DNA of 64,000 nucleotides from Portulaca oleracea (lineage: Eukaryota > Streptophyta > Magnoliopsida > Caryophyllales > Portulacaceae). Positions 21,190-33,353 of the stretch are shown here, piece after piece. The position numbers were made by a program, and so were the translations under genes. The notes under the pieces were generated by a model. It had not been told where the DNA came from, made no database searches, and was given only the letters and a program-made list of their open reading frames with translations. Each line of letters begins with the position of its first letter. The stretch's first letter is position 1. The stretch lies in the NCBI GenBank assembly GCA_029582165.1, contig CM055875.1, positions 28,594,644-28,658,643 of the forward strand. The letters are read 5' to 3'.

Positions 21190-21952
21190 TTATCACATTA
21201 ATAGTAGACCCTTATCATCACTCTCGGTACCGGAGCCTGGGTTGGTAACTGGCCCAACTATGTGCATGGACAAGGACAGGATCCTAGGGTTACCTTCCAG
21301 GTATAACATATCATTAAGATTGGTTAAAATCAATCTGGGGTTCCACTCAGATAATAATTAAATAGCTATTTTTCTTTTTTTATCGTCTCTCCCCTTCTCT
21401 CTGTTTGCAAATAAAATGAATTTAAATGAGCTCGCATAAAATGTTTTATTATTTTTACTTAAATGTTTTTACGCTACAGTATCAATTATATTGAGCTCCG
21501 TCTCATTTTACGTTATGCTTTTCTTGTTTTATTATTTTTGGTTTTAGGTACCAAGGGAAAACGGGGAAGTGACAACTCAGACAGGACAGTTATCACATAG
21601 ATGTCTCTTTAATATCCATTTAGTTGGCTCGGACTACAAGTGTCGCATTTTATGGTCTTATGTTTTGGTTTCAACTTAGTTACTATATGTTTCATGTTAT
21701 ATTTACTTTTAAGTTTACTAATGTATGTTAAAGACTCTCACATGTTGACTCTTTATTCTATTAAATGATTACTTTTTATTTTTAAAACCGATGACGAGGT
21801 TTATTCAACTATTATAGCATTTTATGTGCGTATAATATTCTAAGAGCATTTTTATAATTATTCCTTAATAATTAATTGATTATTTATTATTTGATATTTT
21901 CACGACTTATTTTAGTAATCATTGTTTTCAAATAAATCCTACTTGTTATGTT
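19835..21952. repeat. Left part of the split LTR
   Basis: About 2.1 kb, non-coding. A C-rich stretch at 20380-20560 gives a Pro/His-rich ORF (20222-20629) and a mirror ORF (20570-20914), both without domain similarity. A (TA)n run lies at 21125-21186. The boundary with the LINE near 21950 is not marked by a clear duplication, so the LINE's 5' end is approximate. Confidence 0.55.
21125..21186. repeat. (TA)n microsatellite, about 31 units
   Basis: An uninterrupted run of alternating T and A. It gives an artefactual Ile-Tyr ORF. Confidence 0.95.
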
Positions 21953-23814
21953 ATGGAAGCGACCAACGCCGACGGAAACCCTAATGGAGAAGATAGCCGG
22001 AAATCCCAAGAAGAAACGGACCAGTTGAATCGATCTAACAAGAAGATAAAGAGAGCGGATGTGTTCGCTCAAGATCCTCGAGAGACTGTAGACCCAATGG
22101 ACGACGACATGAATTTGGAATCACCACATGTGCCCAGTTCCATCGCAGGAGAGAACCCCGGCATGCAGCACATTCGTCCTAAGGCCAGTTCGACGACACG
22201 GTCATACAGAGATACCCTTCAAAACAACAACCCTGATATCGGTCAGGGACCTGGATTCGATCTCAACCTGGAGAATACTTACTGGGACTTCTCGGAAGAT
22301 GATGAACCGCCAGAAGAAGATGACCCTTCATGTCCCACTGTACTTCTATCGGCTCATGAAAAAAGGATGCTCAGAGAGCAATGGAAACTCTCCTTAATTG
22401 TCAAACTATTCGACAAAGGAATTGGACATGCACAATTGCAACGCCGTCTTCGCACAAAGGGGGCAGTGAAAGGAGGATTCTCATTAATTGATCTTGGACT
22501 AGACTACTACGTAGCCCGGTTCACTATGCGAGAGGATTATGAGCATGTGCTCTTGGGAGGACCTTGGATGATAGGTGATAACTATCTGGGGGTGAAGGAG
22601 TGGAGGCCAAACTTTGTCCCCGAGGAAGATAAAATTACAAAACTTCTTGCTTGGGTCTGTATTCCTCGTCTCAGCGTAGAGTACTATCACAAACATTTCT
22701 TGATGCAGAAAATTGGAGAGAAGATAGGGAGAGTGGTGCGTCTGGATAGTGCCACGGCGGCAATTGAACGGGAACAATTTACCAGAATGTGCGTGGAGGT
22801 AGACTTAACCAAACCTCTCCTATCTAAATTTAGATTACAGGGCAGGGTGTGGCAGATACAATATGAAGGCCTTCGTATGATCTGTTTCAACTGTGGAAAA
22901 CAAGGACACAAGGAGGATGGTTGTCCAGACCTTCAAGTAAAGGAGGTCGCTCATGAACAAGACCCCCAATACCCATACAAGAACAAGAGCAGGAACAAGT
23001 CAAGAATACGCTGTATGGAAGCTGGATGATGGTCAAGAAACCGACAAGGAAGAGGACAAATAAGCAGGCTCCCACACCTGGCAGAGGCCAAAGTGCCCTA
23101 GAGGTAAACCAAGGAAACCATCAGCTACAATCAAGACAACCGCAACCGGTAACCAGTCAGGCCCCACTGAGAATTTCTCAGGCGTAGAATGTTCAGCCGG
23201 TCCAACTGAACCGCGATGGTTCCCGGTTTCGAGCACTAGCAGAACTAGATCTGAATTCTGATATGGAAAGATCAGATTCCCCGGAATCCTCGGAACTAGA
23301 AAAGGAAACAACCTCCTCCGAAAACCGTACAAATTTGGAGAGAGAAAATCAGAGGAGACAAATCAGGGATTACAACTACAGGGAGAATGAGAATATTCCT
23401 ATGGAAATGTCAAGGAAATCAAGGGAAGTAAACAAGGAAGCAAATAGTGGAGTTTGTGGACCTAGGGAACGGACTATAGCTTCTCAAAGGCCCAGCAGCA
23501 AGGGGCCACATTTAAGCCCACGAGAAGCGAGGCTAAATGAAGTTGTGGCGGGAGGTCAAAACCAAGCTAACTTCACTTTCAATAGCTACATTGTCGATGT
23601 GGGCCAAAAATGTCAACCCATTCCTACCCAACAACGGCAAGGAAGCCCACCTCCCATTCTTGATCCAGGAGATGCAATTCAGGCTCACTGTTCATCACTT
23701 CTGGGTCAACCCGACCATGCTGTTGATGACCTTTCTTGGGAAGGTGTGGGAAGTCATATGGACTACGAGCAGGGCCATGCTGGCCCAATTGGAGAAGCCC
23801 GAATGGCCAATTAA
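21953..23814 (+). pseudogene. LINE ORF1 protein, DUF4283 plus CCHC knuckle
   Basis: The first frame (21953-23029, 358 aa) has an acidic N-terminus. Residues about 150-290 then form the DUF4283 RNA-binding fold (SLIVKLFDKGIGHAQLQRRL, YYVARFTMREDYEHVLLGGP, GVKEWRPNF). A zinc knuckle CFNCGKQGHKEDGC follows near residue 317. The reading then shifts frame. The remaining polar tail continues at 23030-23814, broken by one TAG near 23190. In plant L1 elements ORF1 binds the element RNA. The ATG at 21953 is the only early in-frame start. Confidence 0.8.
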
Positions 23815-26800
23815 TTAGGCCTTTGCGATTTTTATTACTTTTCTTTGTCTTTATGGATCAAAGCACTTCAATAGATTTTGACGATCAAGGGAGACGGAGC
23901 TCCAGGAATTATCGCCTGTTAACATGGAATGTTCAAGGAGCGGGTAATAAAGATTTTCTCAGAGGTGCTAAGGAAGTTCTTCGCTCTCACAGACCTTCAA
24001 TAGTGACACTAATGGAAACACATATTGGTGGCATGAAGGCGGATAGAGTTTGTAGGAAACTTGGTTTTGACTCCTGGTTTCGGGTGGACCCGAGGGGTTT
24101 TCAAGGGGGTATTTGGATCCTCTGGAACAGCTTTGAAATCAATCTCGAAATCATCGAGGCGCATGATCAATTCTTCACTTCTAGAATTAAAGAAGAAATG
24201 GATAATGATTGGCTTTTTACGGTAGTGTACGCTAGTCCTCGGGAGCAGGAACGACATATAATGTGGGAGGAACTACTTTCTCGATCGGGTCAGATTTTTG
24301 AACCGTGGATTATAGCTGGTGATTTCAACGACACCATTATCATTGATGAAAGAAGCCATGGAAGCCCGGAAATGACTAGAAGGTGCGAGAAATTCAAAGA
24401 GTGGATTGAAAACATGGGTCTCATTGACTTGGGCTACTTTGGTGACCCTTTTACTTGGACCCGAGGCAGATCAATGGACACATGGAAGGGGGCCCGGCTT
24501 GACCGAGCTCTGTGTAATCCGAATTGGAGGATTAGATTCGCGGGTGGAAGGGTTTCCCACCTTCCGAGAAGCCGCTCCGACCATTCACCGATATTCATTG
24601 ATTCAAAAGGTCTGGAGTCTCATCCTCCATCCTCTACTCCGTTCCGTTTCCAGGTGGCATGGACTACGCATGAATCCTACAACTAGACCATCCATTCAGC
24701 ATGGGAAAATAAGCTTCCTTTAGTCCCTGCTCTCAATCTTATAGCGGAAACCCTGAAGAAATGGAATAAAGACACTTTCGGCAACTTATTCCACAGGAAA
24801 AGGAGACTTTGGGCGAGAATAAAAGGGGTGCAAAAGGCTATTTCCACTAAGCCAAATCCATTCTTAATCAGATTGAACGCTACCCTCCGTCAAGAGCTAG
24901 ACCAAGTTTTGTATCAACTTGAACTCTTGTGGTTCCAAAAATCCATAATGGAGTACATTCGTAGCGGTGACAGGAACACTCGGTATTTCCATACCTCCAC
25001 GATTGTCCGGCGGAATCGAAATCGAATCGTCATGTTGAAGAACGAATCAGGAGTATGGATTTCCCACCCGGAAGATGTTAAAAGCCTTGTCATGAGTCAT
25101 TTCAAAGCCCTCTTCTCCGAGGATGACTTTGAAACCAGACATGAGACCCTCCCTACAGGAACATTCCCTGCTATACCGGAGGCTGATACGGTGAAGTTGG
25201 GGAATGCTTTTAACCAGGCGGATGTCTTCCAAGCAATCAAGACAATGACCCCTTTTAAGGCTCATGGGCCTGATGGCTTCCACGCTTATTTCTTCCAACA
25301 GCATTGGGACTTGATCGGGAATGCTACAACAGAGATGGTCTTGAACTTTCTAACTGATGGGATAATGCCTGAAAGTCTCAATGACACACTCATCACTCTC
25401 ATCCCAAAAGTCGACCACCCGGAAGCAATTACGCAGTTCAGACCAATTGGCCTCTGCAATGTGGCCTATAAAATTATTACAAAATGCCTTGTTCAGCGTC
25501 TCAAATTGGTCCTGCCGCTCTTGATTGCTCCCACACAAGCGAGTTTCGTCCCCCGTAGACAAATCACAGACAACATTATCCTCATGCAAGAGATGGTCCA
25601 CCTCATGAAAAAGAAAAGAGGCAATACGGGCTGGATGGCGATAAAATTGGACCTCAAAAAGGCTTATGATCGGCTGAGATGGGATTTTATCGAGGATACT
25701 CTCAAAGATATGGGGCTACCAAGCAATTTATGCAGGGCGGTCATGGCATGTGTACGTACTCCCTCGTTCCGTGTTCTCTGGAATGGCGAACCTTTAGAAA
25801 GATTTTTGCCTAGTAGAGGGATCCGACAAGGTGACCCTCTGTCCCCTTATCTTTTCGTGGCCTACGTGGAGCGACTCAATCTCCTAATTCTGGATGAGGT
25901 GCGACGAGGAAGATGGAAACCACTCCCCATTAGCAAACATGGGCCGAAAATCTCTAACCTAATGTTTGCAGACGACATCGTGCTGTTTGCTGAAGCGACG
26001 GTTGAACAAGCCGATGTGATAAATGAATGCCTCCAACGCTTTTGCAGAGTATCTGGACAAAAAGTCAGCCTTAATAAATCAAGCATCTATTGCTCCCCTA
26101 ATGCACCGGAGGAGGTCCAAACTGCCATAGCTGATACTCTGGGAATGACACCGATACGAATGACTTGGGTAACTACCTGGGAGTACCGATTATCAAGAAA
26201 TGCGTTACAAAACACACCTATCAACGCCTTGTGGATCAGATCGATAGCAGACTGGCTGGGTGGAAGGCCAGAATGCTATCTACAGCTGGAAGAATCACGC
26301 TCATCAAGTCCACACTCACGACTATGCCCTCCTATACCATGCAGACAGCAAAGATTCCAAGATCAGTCTGCGATAGCATTGATCGCAAGATTCGAAGGTT
26401 CCTATGGGGGGCTCTGAAAACCAGCGAAAATTCCATCTAGTGGCATGGGCCGAAGTGTTGAAACCCAAAGAGAAAGGCGGGTTAGGGTTATGTTGCATGA
26501 GGGATTTAAATCAAGCCTTTCTTATGAAACTGGGCTGGAGAATCCTCAATGAGCCCGACGTCCCGTGGGTTAGGGTTTTCAAGGATCGATATATTAAATC
26601 TGAATCCCTCCTAAACCCTACGAGGGCCCTTGCAAAACCTGCCGACTCCCACATCTGGCGGAGCATTGCAGAAACCCTCCCCTCTCTCAAACATTATATC
26701 ACGATGGCTGTCAACAATGGTCAGAGCACCTTTTTCTGGCTTGATACTTGGCTCATGAAGACAGCCCTCCACAATGTCGCCATGCTCCCAATACCGGGGG

Positions 26801-28033
26801 AGGATATGACGAGGAAGGTTTCTGACTACTGTTCTCCTGAGGTGGGATGGCGGTGGGACGACTTAGCAAACTTCCTACCAGTCGAAGCTATGAACAGTCT
26901 AGCCTCCTATGTTATTCTGGAGTCTGCTGGGGAGGATATACCGATCTGATATCCTGACGCCATGGGGGAATTCCGACTAAAATCAGCAATAGCCACCCTT
27001 CGGTCCCATGATCTTGATGATCCTTATGATTGGGGATGGGTCTGGTCGATTCCGACACTCCATAAAACCCAGGCCTTCATATGGTTGGCACTAAAAGACA
27101 AAACCTTAACTAATGCCAACCGAGTGAAACGAGGACTATCAACTGACCCATACTGCCCCGGGTGTTACATGCATATAGAGACAATTGAGCATATCCTTCG
27201 TGATTGTCCCTTCGCCTATGGTCTGGGAGGAACTGGCGGCGCTAGGTTTTCATCAAAAAGCAGCCCGCACCAATTTCTGGGATTGGGTTCGATCGAATAC
27301 AAATAGCCCACATGTGGAGGATCTTCACGCTATAACGTTTGCTTCGGCGTTGTGGCTATTGTGGAAATGGAGGAATGCTCGGTGTTTTGGCTCTTCCATG
27401 GATATCCCAGCAGGTAAGGGTTATTACATTCAGACCCAAGCAAGAGAAATCAAAATTGCTATGGAGACAGACTCATCAATTCATGAGCAACAACACTAAC
27501 CCATACAAGATACAATTATTGTATGGGAACCACCTCCCACGGGCTGGATGATTCTTAACACTGATGGAGCCTTTGCAGTTTCAAAAGGGGCAGGGGGTTG
27601 AGGTGTCATCAGAGACGAAAATGGAACTTGGGTGAAATGCTTCAGTGAGAAGCTTAAGGCCAACTCAGCCATTGAAGCCGAGTTACAAGCAGTCTGGACG
27701 GGTCTCAGGATGGCGAGAGATTTGAATGTGGCGAAACTTTGGCTCAAAATTGACTCAGTTCAGGTCGTGGGAATGCTGAAAGGCAATTCACAACGTAATA
27801 GAAAGCTCCGCAATCTCGTCAGCCGCTGCAAAGACTTAGTGGAGGATGAGCAATGGAAAGTTTTGGTGTCACATATCCCGAGAGAAATCAATGGAGTCTC
27901 TGATAAGCTAGCAAAAATAGGTAGTGGTATTTTATGTGATGTTGTCTACTTTTCCACCCCTCCTGAAGAGGTGATAGAACTTTACTTAGCTGATTGTAAT
28001 GGAGCCCAATGGCTCCGCAGAATTAGAATATAA
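23736..28033 (+). pseudogene. LINE ORF2: endonuclease, reverse transcriptase, RNase H; broken
   Basis: The endonuclease frame (23736-24686) shows LLTWNVQGAG, LMETHIGG, IAGDFNDT, ARLDRALCN and SRSDHSPIF, all in the right order. After a stop near 24684 the reverse transcriptase frame (24828-26417) has FKAHGPDGFHAYFF, FRPIGLCNVAYKIITK, LDLKKAYDRLRWDF, RQGDPLSPYLFV and the catalytic FADD (25965-25976). Frame changes near 26165 and 26404 lead to the linker and to a Cys-rich zf-RVT segment (26962-27306: CPGCYMHIETIEHILRDC). RNase H follows in 27540-28033 (LNTDGAF, IEAELQAV, KIDSVQV, SDKLAKIG), with a TGA in its first strand. Confidence 0.88.
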
Positions 28034-28092
28034 TAATAGCTTTTTTGGGGCATTGCCCCCTTTTCCGGACCAAAAAATATATATATATATAG

Positions 28093-28222
28093 AGAGAGAA
28101 GGCCTTGCTTTTTCCCTCTGGAAAAAGTGGCGGTAACGCACTCGACTTTTAGGCTTCCGCTTAATCAAGATTAATTAAGATAAAATATGGGTAATACCCT
28201 AATTACGAGTCGGGGTGTTACC
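28093..28222. repeat. Right part of the split LTR
   Basis: After the LINE's (TA)n tail the sequence returns to LTR-like text ('cgacttttaggcttccgc' and 'gggtaataccctaattacgagtcgg' in two parts). It ends GGGGTGTTACC before GCCGC. The exact switch point is uncertain. Confidence 0.5.
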
Positions 28223-28397
28223 GCCGCAATTGGAATCCCCCATTCCCAAAAAAAAAATGTTCCTCAATGCAGTGACTTCCATGTCAATCTCTCTCTCTTT
28301 TACGGTTAAATCCCGTCAATTTCATCTGCCCAAAATCATTGTAATGAAGGCTCCCACTGTTGTCTGTCGGCATCCTGAAGCATGATCGATCGTACAA

Positions 28398-28694
28398 TTG
28401 GAGGCGACGAAAGACGAAATCGCTGCCACGGAGAGGTGGTTGTTAGTGGTTCGGCGGTATAGACCCAGCCATTTGGCTTGCATGTACCGGTTCTTCCTCT
28501 ACGACGGCAAAGTAAGGTCGTTGATCTTTATCGACCGCTTGGCCTCATCGCACGATCCGCTTCACGACTTGGGATTTTCCGATGAAAACCCGAGGCAAGG
28601 AGCATTAAAGCATGTTGTCACTCTTCGTCTCCCTCGCGATCTCGAACTCCCCGGCAAAGTTCGTGTCCATAACGTACCTCACCGGTGCTGTTGA
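28398..28694 (+). CDS. Unrecognised ORF, possible host gene fragment (98 aa)
   Basis: This open frame is less AT-rich than its surroundings and starts MEATKDEIAATERWLLVVRR. It contains FLYDGKVRSLIFIDRLASS, then HVVTLRLPRDLELPGKVRV. I do not recognise a family. The region (28228-28760) joins smoothly to 19785-19834 if the solo LTR is removed, so it may be old genic sequence interrupted by that insertion. It could also be a chance frame. Confidence 0.3.
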   Translation: MEATKDEIAATERWLLVVRRYRPSHLACMYRFFLYDGKVRSLIFIDRLASSHDPLHDLGFSDENPRQGALKHVVTLRLPRDLELPGKVRVHNVPHRCC

Positions 28695-28760
28695 AGGAGT
28701 CCCGCTGCGTCTTGCATACGCCAGTGTCGTAGTCGATTTCATCTCATTGCAGGTTCATCT

Positions 28761-31140
28761 CCCATCTTTATGGGCTTAGAGAGAGAAATTCTAGGGTTAG
28801 GTTATCACGGATTCTATATATTCCTTCCAATTTGATTCAATCATCTGTAAAATCAAAATCAACAATCAAAAAATTGGAAAGCAAATATAAATATATGCAA
28901 TGGGATGAGATGAGATGATCAGTTATCTCGCTGGGAGCAGGAAGGGAATAATTTTAGGGGTTTCAAATTGAGAGAAATTATGAGTGAGAGAGAATCAATT
29001 ATTCATATATAAGAGAGGGGCATGAATATGAGAAGATAGAGGAGTGAGAGAGAAGATATGCAGTCAGTTAGGGGGACGTGGTTTTCGAAAAAGAAAAAAG
29101 GAGACTGTCATGACTCTATCAGTTAATAAAAGAAATAAGAATTATTTCTATTTTGCATGTCATTATAAATTATCTTAATTTTGATCGGTAAACCTTTGAA
29201 ATTTACTCTCCTTTGAGAATTCTGTGGGGCCCACATAGATTCCCATTATATATTATATAGGTATATAGATTACCTAACTTCTCTAACATCATTCATTTGT
29301 AAAGTTGTCCAATTGTTACAATTCCAACAACTACAATATATTTTCTATTTCCATTAAATATTTATTTTACCTCGCTTAAACAATGTCTTTAAAGGTATTT
29401 CTAATAATTTCTATAAATTTTTCTTCCCATTAACAATATTAATTGATTGAATAATTCGTGTGTTAGACAAGAAAACAAAGGTACTATCAAAAATTCCGTC
29501 CATTTCTATGACTTTGGCTAGTGATGACATTTCTTGTTTTCTTAATTTGATTGAATAATTTTGCGCATGTGGCGATTTTCCCTAAAAAAAAAAACGACTC
29601 CCTCCATTTCTTTTTAAGTATCACATAGATTTTTATGTTAAAAACTTTCATTATTGATACATTAATTATATAATGATTAATTATATAAAATTGATATCAT
29701 TAGATTTTTAGTAAAAAAAAATTATATCGGTTTTGTTATACGTCGCCCTAAGGGCGACGTATAAGAAGAATCTTATTTATTTATTTTTCTTATTTAAGTG
29801 TAGTTAGATTATTATTTAATAACATATGTTGTTAAATTTTATCTATTATTAACTTTCCTATTTAAATAATTTTTGGAAAGTAAATTATGGAAATCTGTTT
29901 ACATCATGAGGAATTGAAAAAAAAATAATTCATCTCATTCTCCTTTCCACCCACCTGTTCAATTATGTTTTTTAAAATTTGGTGAAGCTCATTCAAAATT
30001 AATTCTTATCATATTCATAGCCACGTATCACCTACCATCACTTCATATTCCACTTTCCTATCACTATCACTATCACTACTGCCTCAAACGAATGAAACCC
30101 ACCACCAAATTTTTATCTCTTCTTTAATCCCATCACCATTCCAAAATCATGCCAACTCCTTCCCCTTTCTATGGCACCCACCTCCAATTTCTCCCTCTTC
30201 TTTAAACCTCATCATCATTCCTCTCTTCATTAAAACTGGAGATTGATTTTCGGAGCATGCTCTGGAATCTCCACAAAGTTAAACGAGCTTGTTGTTCTGT
30301 CTCCTATTCTGTCTTCGTTAAAACAGGAACACTGGTGATGATGCAGGAGCATGACGGTCGTTCAAAGAATTGAAGGTGATGCTTCCATGGCGGTCTCCGA
30401 TGACCTCCTCCTCCCGGCGGCTGTTGAGGACGGCGGAATTGTCGGTGTCTTTGGTGGCGAAGTTGATGCAGGAGCATTGCTCTGAAAATTGGTTTCCCCC
30501 TGTCAATTGGGACAGACAATTGCAAATACCAATAAATCGGTAGGCCCTACATCAGTTCTTCAAGTCTGTCAGTGCATGCTTAAATTTTGTCTTTAATTTT
30601 ACGAATTTCTGAACGTTCCCCTTGAAATTACTAAGAAATTTGCAATTTTCTTTTCTGGTAAGAGGCTCTACAAGTAATGTCAAACCAAGCGACAGTTCTC
30701 AACAAATTTTGACCTCTGGAGTCGAAATTGCAAGCAACCTCAATCAGGTACATAAGTCATGGAGAAAATTATTGTTTCATATGGTTGTCTTCATTGATGA
30801 TTGACATGATAAATTGATTTGCCTAAGTCATAGTTATGCTAAAGTTTCATGTTCCACTATCATGTAGATATAGTCCATTTGCTCATCTAAGCTCTTTTCT
30901 CTTTGTTTTGATTATGTTTTATCTTAGTTGTGTCTAAGTCATAGCTATTTTCTTAGTTGTGCAAGAGTTGTGTTTGGAAGACATTATTGTAGCTATTGTT
31001 GTTCATAGCCACAAAAGATTAAAAAAAAATCATTATTGAATCTATTCTATTGAATGATTCAAACATAATAGAAAGCACAAAGGAAAACTTGAAAAACAAT
31101 AATATTAATCACTCAAATAAGTAACATTAATACTTTAAGG
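28761..31140. other. Intergenic, AT-rich
   Basis: No supported gene. It holds a MITE-like block with a perfect hairpin (29590-29830). A moderately GC-rich patch (30240-30520) gives small overlapping ORFs with no family. A short segment at 30662-30747 has splice-like edges but no recognisable product. Confidence 0.5.
29590..29830 (+). repeat. Stowaway-like MITE remnant with perfect hairpin, copy A
   Basis: It starts with the 'ctccctccatttcttttt' type terminus known from Stowaway MITEs. It contains a 13-bp perfect hairpin with loop TAA at 29736-29764 (arm TTATACGTCGCCC). The 50 bases after the hairpin recur in reverse at about 46670-46722. Confidence 0.6.
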
Positions 31141-31149
31141 AAAAGATGA

Positions 31150-32995
31150 GGTTGAGTCCTAGATCACTTGCTGAAACTTTCTATTTCTTTTGTGAGGTTG
31201 TGGTAACTCCTTCGTTCTCATTTTGTTTATTTGGACATGTTGGCCTGGTGTGACCTGATTGTTTACATGGTGAACAATGCTTACTTTTTCTTTTTGGCCA
31301 ATTCCTTTCCACTTTTCAAGACCTTTAGAGGGCATCCCTTTGTTTTTTATTTTGGTGGGCATAAGATATCACGTCCATGTAGGGAATGATCATAAATCTG
31401 AATATTTTCTTCTTGCTCTCTTCCGTTTACTCTTCAGTAGCTTCTTCTCCATTACTAGTTTGAAATGAGACAGGGCACCAACGAGCAGGCAGATAAGATA
31501 GTGGGATCTTGAAACAATATGTTTGAATGAACACCCGCAGTATGTGGTTACAAAGTATGCCCCAAAATTCGAAATTCCTACAACTGTATAGTGTTGTGTT
31601 TCCACCCCAGAACACCTTATATTTTGTACCATCTGATGCATAGTGCTTTAAGATAAAAGAATCCCTTTCATCATGAACTAGAGAGTCTTGACTAGCTTTC
31701 TCCAGTTCTTCTTGAAACTTTTTAAAAGCAAAAGGTGTTAGGGCTTGAAAGGCTTATTCTTCAAGAGGAAACTTTGTTTTCAAAGAAGTAGGCCTCACTG
31801 TAGATATCATCTTGTTGTGTGTGCGCTTAATTTCAATCTCCTTAATGGCAAGATCCAACTAAGATATTAATACATGAAAATCAAAACCTATATTAGAACT
31901 TGGACTATATAATCAGAAATAAACTACTCAAATATTTTAAGAACACACATACTTACAAACCTGTTTAAAGAAATCGGTCAAGCTAGTATGAGAAGAAATA
32001 AATCTCTTAATAAATGCATTTATACTTTCGATCTTCCTATAGTCGTCATTCCACTAAAGAAGTAATTGCGGAGATAAGTCGGTGCCCAAAATTGTCTTTT
32101 CTCGAATCTGCAAATTGTATTTATCAGTAATAGAAGGCCAATTTCGGTCAAATTCTTCAGGAGAGCTTATCTTGTACATCTTGTAAAAATAAACACACCA
32201 ATTTTGATAATCATCACGAAGAAGAGTTGTGAACCATGCACTAAACTTTGAAGTAATATGCCAAATACAAAAACAATATTTTGTAGTAGGCATTTCACTT
32301 GTGATTGCTTCAAACACCCATGAGTCTTGATCGGTTATAATCGTTTTAGGAGACTTTTTGAATGTACTCACAAAAGTCTATAGAACATCATATGAAACCA
32401 ATAAATTTTAAGAGTTAATGAAAAGAAACAATATGTACATATATGAATAAAAGGTACCTTCATTAGCCACTTGAATGTAGTAATCGTCTCGTTGCGTAAA
32501 AGTGCACAAGCAAACATAATTGTGTTTCCATGATTGTCAATACCCACAAAAATAGCACAAGGCATGTCATAAGTATTAATCTTATAAGTCATGTCAAATG
32601 CTACAACGTCACCATATTTGTTGTACCAATCAAAACACTAAGAAGGATATCAAATTAAGTGTTCAATTCTCCTTTCTTCATCTGTAGTGTATACATATTG
32701 AAAGTTGCAGTTTTCTTGTTTAGCTAATTTATATGTTCAATAAGGTTCATGGCATCTTCTGGCCCAATTAGTTTATTCACTTTGGTGAACAAGTTGCACA
32801 CATCCTTTTCAGTGAATGAACAACCACCGTGTTGAACACTATTTTCAAGCTCCATGACTCTGATTATTTGTCTCACAGACAACCCAACTTCTTTATATAA
32901 TAAAATTTTCTTCTAATTATCGGAGTCTATATGCCTATATAATGGAAGTAAGCGGGTCTCCTCTAGTGAAAGAAGATCATGATTATGTTGTTTTA
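31150..32995 (-). pseudogene. FAR1/FHY3-related (FRS) gene relic, MULE-SWIM half
   Basis: The minus strand reads through the MULE-derived core of FAR1-related proteins: GLSVRQIIRVMELEN, VCNLFTKVNKLIGPEDAM, YKINTYDMPCAIFVGIDNHG, CALLRNETITTFKWLMK. A canonical 80-bp intron follows (32457-32378, GT...AG). Then come KSPKTIITDQDSWVFEAIT, FCIWHITSKFSAWF and DDYQNWCVYFYKMYKIS. A SWIM-like segment lies at 31615-31560 (SCRNFEFWGILCNHILRVF, first Cys of the usual motif replaced). A CCHC-like tail is at about 31240-31290 (CSPCKQSGHTRPTC, in another frame). FRS proteins are transposase-derived nuclear regulators of light signalling. Here stops and frame changes, plus the Copia insertion, make it non-functional. 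The N-terminal part lies at 44759-46250. Confidence 0.82.
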
Positions 32996-33257
32996 TGTTG
33001 AGATTATCTATATTTAGTTCTTGTTTCTTTCTTTTGTTTTGGGCTTGTCTTGTTGTGCTTGGCCCAGTTTTCTTTTTCCTTTTCCGTTTTAGGTTTTTAT
33101 AAAAGGGGGTTTTCCTCTTTTGTTTACATATCAAGGACATTATTTTCCATCCTTCCCATCAGAGCCCTTGTCCTGGGTTCTTTTCCTCTTGAATAAAAGT
33201 TAGGTCAATTTCTCTGGTGTTTCATCTCTCTCCTTGATCGTTTTGAAGAAATTCACA
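32996..33257 (+). repeat. 5' LTR of the Copia element (262 bp)
   Basis: It is nearly identical to 44496-44758. It has a TATA-like 'tttataaaag' at about 33096, and an A/T-rich leader. Confidence 0.93.
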
Positions 33258-33269
33258 TGGTATCAGAGC
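33258..33269 (+). other. Primer binding site, tRNA-iMet type (Copia)
   Basis: TGGTATCAGAGC directly follows the 5' LTR. Confidence 0.93.
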
Positions 33270-33353
33270 GAAGGTAGCTCTCGCAGTCTGCTCGTCACTC
33301 TTCTGTAATCGTTTCTCCTTCCTCTTCCTGTCAATCTTCTCTTCTCAATTTCA

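Larger units (their letters stand above)
21953..28078 (+). mobile_element. L1-type LINE with RNase H domain
   Basis: A nearly complete non-LTR element. It has ORF1 with DUF4283 and a CCHC knuckle, then ORF2 with apurinic-type endonuclease, reverse transcriptase, zinc-binding zf-RVT region and a C-terminal RNase H of plant type. It ends in a short A run (28072-28078) followed by (TA)n. It sits inside a solo LTR. Several frameshifts and stops make it inactive. No 5' UTR is visible, so it may be slightly 5' truncated. Confidence 0.88.
19835..28222. mobile_element. Large solo LTR split by a LINE
   Basis: The left end TGTAATAGCCC (19835) and right end ...CGGGGTGTTACC (28222) look like the termini of a Gypsy (Tekay/Retand-like) LTR. 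They are flanked by GCCGC at 19830-19834 and 28223-28227. Without the LINE the LTR is about 2.2 kb. The final CC in place of CA is one mismatch from the rule. No internal retrotransposon domains or second LTR are present. The strand follows the LTR convention only loosely and is left open. Confidence 0.6.

Noticed and set aside
31159..31362. Separate small basic protein on the minus strand
   Set aside because: Another frame of the same stretch gives the CCHC tail of the FRS relic, so this ORF is a shadow.
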